Assembly (NCBI GenBank): GCA_937858235.1
Contig: CALLZZ010000060.1
Location: forward strand, 1 to 5,228
Source of the DNA: an uncultured Clostridia bacterium
GTDB taxonomy: Bacteria; Bacillota; Clostridia; Oscillospirales; Oscillospiraceae
Length of the DNA: 5,228 nucleotides
Direction: 5' to 3'
Positions within the stretch are counted from its first letter, which is position 1. Each line of letters begins with the position of its first letter. Shown here piece after piece: positions 1 to 5,228 of this stretch. The notes under the pieces were generated by a model. It saw only the letters and a list, made by a program, of their open reading frames with translations, was not told the DNA's origin and searched no databases. A program made the translations under genes and the position numbers.

Positions 1-1
1 C

Positions 2-283
2 TTTGTTAAAGAGGCTGAGAAACATTATGATCCGGAAGCAGGAGAATGGATTCAGGGAGAGCCAGTAAGAACAAAGAAATATGCGAATGTAACACACATG
101 GGTGCAGACCGACAGCAGGCCGTGTTTGGTGATGTGAAAGCCAACCGGCTTGTTGTACGTTTACAGCGTGTTTATGGCGAAGCTTATGATCTTATCGAAA
201 TAGGCGGAAAAGCTTATCATACGGACACTGAGAGGCTTCCCAGTGATACACAGAGCTTGGTGGTGATACAGAACAATGGCTGA
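2..283 (+). CDS. Head-closure / head-tail joining-type neck protein (5' partial)
   Basis: The frame is open from the first complete codon at position 2 to the TGA at 281-283, giving 93 visible residues; the true start lies upstream of the window. An internal ATG at 98 has no ribosome binding site, and the upstream codons look equally coding (FVKEAEKHYDPEAGEW, TKKYANVTHMG), so 98 is not taken as the start. The protein is small and rich in beta-forming stretches (RLVVRLQRVYG, YDLIEIGGKAYH) and ends in SLVVIQNNG. I recognise no catalytic motif. Its place directly before an HK97-gp10-like gene is where tailed phages usually encode a head-closure or stopper-type neck protein of about 100-120 residues, so probably only a few codons are missing. 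Function is inferred mainly from position; a minor capsid or other connector protein is possible. Its end overlaps the next start by 8 nt, which suggests translational coupling. Confidence 0.6.
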   Translation, partial: FVKEAEKHYDPEAGEWIQGEPVRTKKYANVTHMGADRQQAVFGDVKANRLVVRLQRVYGEAYDLIEIGGKAYHTDTERLPSDTQSLVVIQNNG

Positions 284-611
284 GTTAAAGATTGAAGGCG
301 TTGATGAACTCATGAAAGCCCTGAAAAAGAATGTAAAGCTTGATGATGTAAAGAGAGTTGTAAAACAAAACGGGTCTGAACTGCAGACCGCTGCTGAGCG
401 TGTTGTACCAGTAGACACTGGTACTTTGAAACGCAGCATCGGTCTTGAAATTAAGGACAGTGGATTGACTGCAGAGGTTGAGCCAACCGCTGAATATGCG
501 CCGTATGTGGAATATGGGACCCGATACATGAGGGCTCAGCCTTATATACGCCCGTCTCTGGAGAGGCAAGAAGGTCAGTTTAAGGCGGACATGAAGAAGC
601 TGGTAAAGTAG
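276..611 (+). CDS. HK97-gp10-like phage protein (neck / tail completion)
   Basis: This 111-residue protein belongs to the HK97 gp10-like family, recognised from two hallmark blocks. VPVDTGTLKRSI at residues 44-55 matches the family's P-V-D-T-G-x-L-R/K-x-S-I signature. The second block, residues 74-95, contains YAPYVEYGTRYMRAQPYIRP, the usual Y-A-x-Y-V-E-x-G-T followed by A-Q-P-x-x-R-P. The N-terminal part (about 8-42) looks helical and charged. Members sit at the head-tail junction or take part in tail completion and are structural, not enzymatic. The start at 276 lies inside the previous gene (ATGGCTGA, 8-nt overlap) and has only a weak GGTGGTG upstream, so translation probably depends on ribosomes finishing the gene before. 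The length is normal for the family. The family call is firm; the exact step in assembly is inferred. Confidence 0.9.
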   Translation: MAELKIEGVDELMKALKKNVKLDDVKRVVKQNGSELQTAAERVVPVDTGTLKRSIGLEIKDSGLTAEVEPTAEYAPYVEYGTRYMRAQPYIRPSLERQEGQFKADMKKLVK

Positions 612-620
612 GAGGGGTAT

Positions 621-1010
621 ATGGAAAAGACAGTAGAACAAGCCATACACGATAAGTTATGGCAGATTGTATCACCTTTGGCCGCAGAGCATGTATATGA
701 AAGCCGTCCTATGACGGAAGTCATATATCCTTTTGCGGATTTTGAAGACTTTCTTTCCAGCTACGTAGGTACAAAGAATGGAACGCTTGCACGGATTGCG
801 GTTGATCTAAACCTCTGGGAATCCGAGGACAAGCGGAAGCACGTCTCCGATGCAGGAGAAGCTCTTTTCAGGCAGGCAATGCAGCTGACAGATGTATTTG
901 GGTATCAAATATCCATGAGAGTAAGTGATTCCACAATCAGAGTAATACAAGACAGAACCGTGACACCTCCGATCTGGCGATGCATGGTTCATTTAGAATT
1001 TGACGTATAG
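621..1010 (+). CDS. Probable tail terminator / tail completion protein
   Basis: This 129-residue protein follows the HK97-gp10-like gene after 9 nt and precedes the major tail protein gene by 11 nt. The start is well supported: AGGAGG at 610-615 grows out of the previous TAG and lies 5 nt from the ATG. The N-terminus (EKTVEQAIHDKLWQIV) looks like an opening helix. The middle has YPFADFEDFLSSYVG, then strand-like LARIAVDLNLWE, a helix (VSDAGEALFRQAMQL) and the C-terminal strands TIRVIQDRT and WRCMVHLEFDV. This alpha/beta plan, the size (SPP1 gp17 and lambda gpU are close to 130 residues) and the position just before the major tail gene fit a tail terminator, which caps the finished tube and binds the neck. 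No single motif proves it; the call rests on size, position and apparent fold, and a minor capsid-type annotation is an alternative. Confidence 0.65.
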   Translation: MEKTVEQAIHDKLWQIVSPLAAEHVYESRPMTEVIYPFADFEDFLSSYVGTKNGTLARIAVDLNLWESEDKRKHVSDAGEALFRQAMQLTDVFGYQISMRVSDSTIRVIQDRTVTPPIWRCMVHLEFDV

Positions 1011-1021
1011 GAGGTAAAAAT

Positions 1022-1534
1022 ATGTCAGTTATACAAGGCAAACGAATTGTATATTTATATCGCCTTTTGGATGAGGCGAAGACGAATGATGCGACAGCAA
1101 TTGCATTCACAACAGAAAACAGTACGTCCATTTCGAGTGATTCGGACACGGTTTCCACGAAGAGTGGAAGCATCAGGGTTCCGAAAGATCCTGAGACAGA
1201 AATTAAGGCAACGGCGATTTTTGCCAGCGAGAATGATGAGATTGCTAAAAAGATAAAAGCAGCGGTATTAAATGGCGATATGTTGGAGATCTGGGAGGCA
1301 AACCTTGATGATCCCGGCGATGACACAAATGAAGGCAAGTTCGCTGCTACGTACTATCATGGATATGCCACCAGCTATGAGCTGACCTCAAATAGTGAGG
1401 ATCATGCAGAGGTTGCACTTGAGTTTGCCATTGACGGTAAAGGTGTTGATGGCTATGCGACTGTAAGTGATGAACAGCAGGCTATCGCTGACCTGGTATT
1501 TAAGGATACAAAAAAAGACACGTCGGGGGAATAA
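1022..1534 (+). CDS. Phage major tail protein, TP901-1 family
   Basis: This 170-residue protein resembles the TP901-1-type major tail proteins that polymerise into the tail tube of siphophages. Family-like features are the N-terminal strand VIQGKRIVYLYRLLDEA (4-20), the AFTTENSTSISSDSDTVSTKSG loop region (28-49), the helix-and-strand IAKKIKAAVLNGDMLEIWEANL (74-95), and the C-terminal YYHGYATSYELTSNSEDHAE region (111-130), followed by VALEFAIDGKG and GYATVSDEQ. The protein is acidic. The start is clear: AGGAGG at 1009-1014, overlapping the previous TAG, lies 7 nt from the ATG. Near the 3' end a run of seven A (1510-1516) is aligned as A AAA AAA in this frame, six codons before the stop. The -1 frame from there stays open to 1599, so a minor, longer form (about 192 residues) is possible. 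The family call is strong; the long form is a hypothesis. Confidence 0.9.
   Translation: MSVIQGKRIVYLYRLLDEAKTNDATAIAFTTENSTSISSDSDTVSTKSGSIRVPKDPETEIKATAIFASENDEIAKKIKAAVLNGDMLEIWEANLDDPGDDTNEGKFAATYYHGYATSYELTSNSEDHAEVALEFAIDGKGVDGYATVSDEQQAIADLVFKDTKKDTSGE
1510..1516 (+). promoter_or_regulatory. Candidate -1 slippery heptamer (A AAA AAA) in the major tail protein gene
   Basis: Seven consecutive A residues fall so that the zero-frame codons are AAA (1511-1513) and AAA (1514-1516), the X XXY YYZ arrangement for tandem -1 slippage. After a slip, translation resumes at AGA (1516-1518) and reads 27 codons (RHVGGITSLGTSAIVGQG, then IVDMAIISE) to the TAG at 1597-1599. An SD-like AAGGA lies at 1502-1506, closer than the spacing usual for stimulating -1 events, and a hairpin begins 19 nt downstream, farther than usual. 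The heptamer and open frame are seen directly; use as a recoding site is inferred. Confidence 0.4.
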
Positions 1535-1535
1535 C

Positions 1536-1571
1536 ATCCCTTGGCACGTCAGCCATAGTAGGTCAAGGGAT
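1536..1571 (+). repeat. Inverted repeat / RNA hairpin after the major tail protein stop
   Basis: ATCCCTTG (1536-1543) is perfectly complementary to CAAGGGAT (1564-1571). A G-U and a C-G pair extend the stem inward to 10 pairs, with a loop of 16 nt (1546-1561). The stem starts 2 nt after the major tail protein stop. No T-run follows the right arm, so it is not a standard factor-independent terminator. It could protect the abundant major tail mRNA from 3' decay, slow read-through to the chaperone and tape measure genes, or support the candidate frameshift upstream. The pairing is seen; the role is open. Confidence 0.5.
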
Positions 1572-1615
1572 CGTTGATATGGCGATAATAAGTGAGTAGA
1601 TGGAGGAAAAAATAG

Positions 1616-1996
1616 ATGCAGGAATTAACAATTAACGGTCAGGTATATCAATTCAACTTTGGGATGGGCTTTCTTCGGGATATGAACGCGAAAGTTTCTA
1701 TTACAGACAGCGACGCACCTGGTGTAAGGCGAAATGTTGGGGCGCGCTATAACATAGCGAGAATTATTGATGGTGATGTGGAAGCTTTGGAGGATGTACT
1801 TGATACAGCAAACAAAGGGCAGAACCCTCGTCTGACAAAAGCGGCGATTGATGCCTTTATTGATGATGAAAACACCAATATTGATGAGGTGTTTGATGAG
1901 GTTATGGGTTTTTTAAAGACAGCAAACTCTACCAGAAAAGTGACAAACCAGATTCTGGAAGCGGTGGAGAATCAAAAAGCAAGAGCAAACCAGTAA
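1616..1996 (+). CDS. Tail assembly chaperone (gpG-like, short form)
   Basis: This 126-residue acidic protein resembles the tail assembly chaperones of Firmicute siphophages. The N-terminus (MQELTINGQVYQFNFGMGFL, 1-20, followed by RDMN) matches the family's beta-hairpin opening, in which a short ELTINGK-type strand leads to an F-x-x-G-x-x-F turn. The middle (IARIIDGDVEALEDVLDTAN, about 47-66) and AAIDAFIDDENTNIDEVFDEVMGFL (about 76-100) are helical. It should bind the tape measure protein and the major tail protein during assembly and is not expected in the mature virion. GGAGG at 1602-1606 with 9-nt spacing supports the ATG at 1616. The gene carries a T TTT TTA slippery heptamer at 1909-1915 (codons 99-100), so a share of ribosomes should shift to -1 and make a fusion of about 246 residues with the downstream frame ending at 2355. 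Its position before the tape measure gene is diagnostic. Confidence 0.9.
   Translation: MQELTINGQVYQFNFGMGFLRDMNAKVSITDSDAPGVRRNVGARYNIARIIDGDVEALEDVLDTANKGQNPRLTKAAIDAFIDDENTNIDEVFDEVMGFLKTANSTRKVTNQILEAVENQKARANQ
1909..1915 (+). promoter_or_regulatory. Programmed -1 frameshift site (T TTT TTA) of the G / G-T chaperone
   Basis: The heptamer is in register with zero-frame codons TTT (1910-1912) and TTA (1913-1915), a canonical X XXY YYZ site. The -1 frame is closed by TGA at 1897-1899 and then open from 1900 to 2355, so the slip must occur between 1900 and the zero-frame stop at 1994-1996; this is the only canonical aligned heptamer I find there. An SD-like GAGG (1898-1901) lies 7 nt upstream, in the range where such elements can stimulate -1 slippage. 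A weak 6-bp stem (1932-1937 with 1953-1958) follows. The site is seen; frameshifting follows from the conserved G/G-T arrangement. Confidence 0.8.
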
Positions 1997-2007
1997 GCAT
2001 TGAAGAA

Positions 2008-2355
2008 ATGTACCATGAGATAGCTATTAATTGCTTTCGCTATTTCGGATTTAAGAGACTATCGGAGGTGGATCAGCTTACGATACCTGAATATGAGCTG
2101 CTGATTGAAGCACATAACCTGCAAATGGTGGATGAAGAATATAGACGCCATGAGCAGGCTTTTTTAAATTATCAGGTTCAGGCACAAAAGCCTTCCGGAA
2201 GAAATAAGACCAGGCCGGTTTATAACACTTTTAATAAATTCTTTGACTATGAAAAAGCGATTGCCAGCGTGAAAAAGAAGAAGTCAGATAAGCCACAGGA
2301 GAGGTTCAAAGGTATCGGAAAATTGTTAAGGAAAGGAGGGAAAATGAATGGGTGA
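2008..2355 (+). CDS. Tail assembly chaperone T-domain, probably made only as the G-T frameshift fusion
   Basis: This frame lies -1 to the chaperone gene and encodes 115 residues from the ATG at 2008, but it is open back to 1900. No convincing ribosome binding site precedes 2008, so translation through the slippery site at 1909-1915 is favoured. Between the slip and this ATG the -1 frame reads as a Ser/Lys/Gly linker (KDSKLYQKSDKPDSGSGG, then ESKSKSKPVSIEE), a plausible bridge. The fusion would be about 100 + 146 residues, close to the proportions of lambda gpG-T. The T part has blocks typical of Firmicute siphophages: LTIPEYELLIEA (24-35), YRRHEQAFLNYQ (45-56) and RPVYNTFNKFFDYEKA (69-84). 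It ends in a very basic tail (KKKKSDK, KGIGKLLRKGGK). T domains are known to recruit tail tube subunits to the tape measure-chaperone complex. The last 8 nt overlap the tape measure start. If made alone from 2008 it would be a small basic hypothetical protein. Confidence 0.85.
   Translation: MYHEIAINCFRYFGFKRLSEVDQLTIPEYELLIEAHNLQMVDEEYRRHEQAFLNYQVQAQKPSGRNKTRPVYNTFNKFFDYEKAIASVKKKKSDKPQERFKGIGKLLRKGGKMNG
2333..2339 (+). promoter_or_regulatory. Ribosome binding site fixing the tape measure start
   Basis: AAGGAGG lies inside the end of the T-domain frame. Two ATGs follow, at 2344 and 2348. The one at 2344 is in the T frame and only 4 nt away, and it would encode just MNG. The one at 2348 is 8 nt away and opens the long tape measure frame, so 2348 is the start. 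Confidence 0.8.
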
Positions 2356-5228
2356 TTTTTCTGTAAGAGCAGTACTTTCTGCGGTGGATCATGGATTTTC
2401 GTCTACTCTAAAAACCGCAATGGGATCTGCAAATAGTTTGAAGACCACTCTTACAGGCGGCCTTGGATTCGGTATCATGGCTGGCATCGGACACAAGGCC
2501 TTTTCTATGGTGTCCAGCGGCCTTACAGGACTTACCAAGGAAACGATAGGAACCTCCGATTCTATGCAGAAACTGCAGACAGCAATGCGGTTCGGCGGTA
2601 CGCCAGAAGCAGAAATACAGAGGATTGCCGGTGCTACAGGTTCTCTAAAAACCTATGCTGATGATACCGTGTTCTCTCTTAACGATGTTCTGAGTACATT
2701 CGGAGCACTTTCAGCGAATGGAATTAAGGACGCTGATAAAATGACCGAGGCTGTTGGCAACGCAGTTGCTGTATTCGGCGGCGGTGCGCAAGAATTTAGC
2801 GCTGTTGGATTGGCATATAGCCAGGCAATGGCTGCTGGTGCCCTCCATGCTCAGGACTGGAATCAGATCTTAAATGCCAGCCCACAGTTAGCCGGTGGAT
2901 TAAGAAAAGAGTTGTCAAAGCTCAATCCCGTTATCGGTAAAGATTTTAAAGGCGCAATGGAAGACGGCGAGATCACAGCAGAGCTCTTGGGACAGGCCAT
3001 GAATAACATCGGTATGACCGACATGGCTAAAGACGCGGCTACATCCGTAACAACTTTTGAAGGTGCTATGGGGAACATGGAAGCAACAGCGTCCAGCGGT
3101 ATACAGAAGCTGTATGATTCCTTTGCGAAAACAAAAGTGATTGATGCTATCAATGGGATGAATGACAAGATTGGATCCGCATTCGACTGGATGGCGGAGA
3201 AGATCCCTGGTGTACTGGATAAAATATCTCCATACTGGGACGTTATCAAAGAAGATGCTGGCCAGGTTAAAGAAGCATTCGGTGAAGCAGTCAGCGCTAT
3301 TGGCGATAGCTTAAGTGAACTCACAGGATCGTTCGGATCCACAGAAAGCGTAAGTAACTTTTCAGATATCATGGGAACTGCTACGGACGCCATTAAAAAG
3401 TTTGCCAGTTTTCTGACAGAACATTCCGATCAGATTGCAGACCTTATTACGAAGTTGCCCCAACTGCTTCTTGCATATAAAGGATTTAAAATAGTAAGCG
3501 CAGTAGCTCCGGCACTGGGGCTTTTCTCAAAGGGTATTATGGGACTTGCGGGAAAAGGTGTAGGGGCGATTGCGGGGAAGTTAACAGGTGTATCCACAGC
3601 CACACAGACAGTCGGAAGTGCAAGTGCATCAAGCTCAGGCAGTCTTTTACAGATGTCTGTAGCGTTTATTGCTCTTGGAGCAGGAATAGCGCTTGCCAGT
3701 TTGGGGCTGGCATTGATTGTAAATTCTGCAATTCAAATGGCTCAGGCTGGTCCGATGGCCGCAGTGGCCGTGGCTGGCCTTGTGGGTGTTATAGCGTTGC
3801 TCGCAGTGGGAGCTGCGGCTTTAGGCCCAGCACTTACCGCCGGTGCAGTCGGCTTTGTTGCCTTCGGTGCGGCAATTGCACTGGTCGGTGTTGGTGCTCT
3901 TGCGGCAAGTGCAGCATTGTCAATCGTTGCTGGCGTATTGCCTACAATTGCTCAATATGGGTTGCAGGGTGCTGTAGCGATTGCGGGTCTTGGAGCGGGA
4001 ATGCTTGCATTTTCTGCAGGTGCTGCAGCTGCCGGTGTGGCCAGCGCTGTACTTGGTGCAGGACTTGCGGTTGTAGCTGTTGGACTTGGACTTGTTTCCG
4101 GTGTGGTTATGATCGCAGCGGCAGGAGTTCTTGCACTTGGAGCAGGCGCAGTTGTGCTTGGGGCAGGACTTACAGTCGCGGGAGCGGCATTAACAGTTGT
4201 CGGCGCTGCCCTTCCCCCGGTTGGATCCGGTGCCATAGCAGCCACAGCGGGACTTGCAGGAATGCTTGCGATTACTGTAGGACTTGCGGCAGGTTTGCTC
4301 GTGCTGAATGCTCCCTTATTGCTACTAGGACCAACATTTTTAGTCGCTACAGCCGGAGCATTAGCTTTTGGTCTTGCAATGACAGGATCAGCTGCCGGAT
4401 GTACTTTAATGGCCGCAGCACTGAAACTGGTAAATTCAAGTATGAAATCTATTTCAAGCAATGCAAAGTCTGCACAGAAATCAATCAGTAGCATGAAGAG
4501 CTCAGTCAGCATTGTTGGGGATGGTCTGGATGCTTTGGGAAACAAAGCAAAGGATGCCGTAAAGAAATTCACGAGCGCATTTTCATCTGGCTCAAGCAGT
4601 GCACAAACAGCTGGTAGAAAAATGGCTGACGGTGTGAAAAACGGTGTTCAATCAGGATTACAACCTGTGCCCGGTGTTGCGACTAAGAGTATGAACGGTT
4701 TTAACTCCGCTCTTTCATCTGGTGGATCGAGGGCGGTCTCAACAATGAGGAGTACTGCAAATCAAATTGTTTCAGCCGCTAACTCGGCGACCGGAAGAAT
4801 GCGAGGTGTTGGAGCCAATATCGGAGCAGGGCTTGCAAACGGTATGGCATCAAGTTTGGGGCATATAAGATCAATCGCCTCTCAAATGGCTGCAGCCGCC
4901 GAACAAGCGGTCAGAGCTAAAGCACAGATCCACAGCCCATCAAGAGTATTTAAAAAACTTGGTGCATTTGTTGGAGAAGGTTTCGCTGACGGCATTGAGT
5001 CCATGAGTGATACAGTTCAACGAGTAAGTGATCGCATGGTACAAATACCTGATGTGCCTGAACTTGCCGGAGCAGGTGGTGGGACGTTTTCCATGAATCG
5101 CACTTTGAGTGCTGAATACGAGTATAGTCCTGTGATCTATGTAAATGCAGAAGTAACAAGTGTGATGGATGGTAGAGAAGTAGGCTATGGATCCGCGCAG
5201 TATGTGCAGGAAAAGAACAAGAAAACTG
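2348..5228 (+). CDS. Tape measure protein (3' partial)
   Basis: I translated this frame by hand from the ATG at 2348 to the window end: 960 codons without a stop. The tape measure protein sets tail length, lies inside the tube and usually helps DNA cross the cell envelope. The N-terminus (about 1-60) includes a hydrophobic stretch (GGLGFGIMAGIGHKAF). Residues about 70-190 match the tape measure N-terminal domain, with SMQKLQTAMRFGG, YADDTVFSLNDVLSTFGALS and HAQDWNQILNASPQLAGGLR. A helical region follows, then a hydrophobic part from about 374. Residues about 433-695 are a long Ala/Gly/Val/Leu-rich segment with little charge, likely membrane-active. The Ser/Ala/Met-rich C-terminal part carries the common HSPSRVFKKLGAFVGEGFAD block (from 862) and MDGREVGYGSAQYV (940-953), usually close to the C-terminus, so few codons are probably missing. 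I see no peptidase or lytic domain. By the lambda rule (about 0.15 nm per residue) the tail would be roughly 140-145 nm long if unprocessed. Confidence 0.93.
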   Translation, partial: MGDFSVRAVLSAVDHGFSSTLKTAMGSANSLKTTLTGGLGFGIMAGIGHKAFSMVSSGLTGLTKETIGTSDSMQKLQTAMRFGGTPEAEIQRIAGATGSLKTYADDTVFSLNDVLSTFGALSANGIKDADKMTEAVGNAVAVFGGGAQEFSAVGLAYSQAMAAGALHAQDWNQILNASPQLAGGLRKELSKLNPVIGKDFKGAMEDGEITAELLGQAMNNIGMTDMAKDAATSVTTFEGAMGNMEATASSGIQKLYDSFAKTKVIDAINGMNDKIGSAFDWMAEKIPGVLDKISPYWDVIKEDAGQVKEAFGEAVSAIGDSLSELTGSFGSTESVSNFSDIMGTATDAIKKFASFLTEHSDQIADLITKLPQLLLAYKGFKIVSAVAPALGLFSKGIMGLAGKGVGAIAGKLTGVSTATQTVGSASASSSGSLLQMSVAFIALGAGIALASLGLALIVNSAIQMAQAGPMAAVAVAGLVGVIALLAVGAAALGPALTAGAVGFVAFGAAIALVGVGALAASAALSIVAGVLPTIAQYGLQGAVAIAGLGAGMLAFSAGAAAAGVASAVLGAGLAVVAVGLGLVSGVVMIAAAGVLALGAGAVVLGAGLTVAGAALTVVGAALPPVGSGAIAATAGLAGMLAITVGLAAGLLVLNAPLLLLGPTFLVATAGALAFGLAMTGSAAGCTLMAAALKLVNSSMKSISSNAKSAQKSISSMKSSVSIVGDGLDALGNKAKDAVKKFTSAFSSGSSSAQTAGRKMADGVKNGVQSGLQPVPGVATKSMNGFNSALSSGGSRAVSTMRSTANQIVSAANSATGRMRGVGANIGAGLANGMASSLGHIRSIASQMAAAAEQAVRAKAQIHSPSRVFKKLGAFVGEGFADGIESMSDTVQRVSDRMVQIPDVPELAGAGGGTFSMNRTLSAEYEYSPVIYVNAEVTSVMDGREVGYGSAQYVQEKNKKT

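Noticed and set aside
1047..1256. Second plus-strand frame inside the major tail protein gene (69 codons, Arg-rich)
   Set aside because: It lacks a ribosome binding site and its Arg/Met-rich composition is what a shifted reading of GAN/GCN codons yields. A shadow of the real gene.
1536..1571. Hairpin as a factor-independent terminator
   Set aside because: No T-run follows the right arm, the loop is large (16 nt), and essential tail genes of the same operon lie downstream.
1518..1577. +1 frame extension of the major tail protein
   Set aside because: The +1 frame is open only to the TGA at 1575-1577. It gives a short Arg/Ser/His-rich tail (TRRGNNIPWHVSHSRSR) and has no obvious +1 shift codon, although AAGGA sits close upstream. 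It is less likely than the -1 reading but not formally excluded.
1579..1599. Tiny open frame MAIISE after the hairpin
   Set aside because: Six codons with no ribosome binding site. It is better explained as the end of the -1 extension of the major tail protein, or as noncoding.
1973..1979. CAAAAAG near the end of the chaperone gene as an alternative slippery site
   Set aside because: In the zero frame it reads CAA AAA G, so it is out of register for a canonical X XXY YYZ slip (the P-site codon would re-pair badly on TCA). The T TTT TTA at 1909-1915 is aligned and canonical.
2863..3393. Minus-strand open frame (176 codons) opposite the tape measure N-terminal region
   Set aside because: The sense strand carries clear tape measure motifs over the whole interval, and the antisense product has no recognisable domain or start signal. 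Treated as a shadow.
3952..4572. Long minus-strand open frame (206 codons) rich in Pro, Ala, Thr and Ser
   Set aside because: It lies opposite the Ala/Gly/Val-rich part of the tape measure gene, where GCN/GGN codons rarely give stops on the other strand. It has no ribosome binding site or family-like sequence, and its composition simply mirrors the sense codons.

Overview
The window is part of the late structural operon of a siphophage or prophage of a Gram-positive host. All genes lie on the + strand and are packed almost end to end. The order is the classic neck-to-tail series: head-closure-type neck protein (5' end missing), HK97-gp10-like tail completion protein, probable tail terminator, TP901-1-family major tail protein, tail assembly chaperone with a frameshifted extension, and tape measure protein (3' end missing). 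Strong AGGAGG-type ribosome binding sites, moderate GC, frequent AGA/AGG/ATA codons and the protein families suggest a Firmicute, most likely a gut Clostridia or Lachnospiraceae-type host. That assignment is an inference from style, because no host gene is present.

Layout. Positions 2-283 hold the tail end of a neck gene, which overlaps the HK97-gp10-like gene (276-611) by 8 nt. The probable terminator (621-1010) and the major tail protein (1022-1534) follow, each with a Shine-Dalgarno that runs out of the previous stop codon. An 81-nt gap (1535-1615) holds a hairpin and also a reading frame that continues the major tail protein gene in the -1 frame. The chaperone pair (1616-1996 and 2008-2355) comes next. 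The tape measure gene starts at 2348, overlapping the chaperone extension by 8 nt, and stays open to the last base (960 complete codons). There is no promoter, factor-independent terminator, RNA gene, insertion sequence, CRISPR array or stretch over 300 nt without a gene.

How the genes work together. The chaperone (G) and its frameshifted form (G-T) are expected to coat the hydrophobic tape measure protein and bring major tail subunits to it. The tube then polymerises to the length set by the tape measure, the terminator caps it, and the neck proteins join it to the filled head.

Two recoding sites stand out. The first is a well-aligned T TTT TTA slippery heptamer (1909-1915) in the chaperone gene, matching the widely conserved G/G-T frameshift. 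The second is less expected: an in-frame A AAA AAA heptamer (1510-1516) six codons before the major tail protein stop. A -1 slip there would add 27 residues and end at 1599, just before the next ribosome binding site. I see no defence system, novel enzyme or cargo gene; apart from the second site this is an ordinary tail module.
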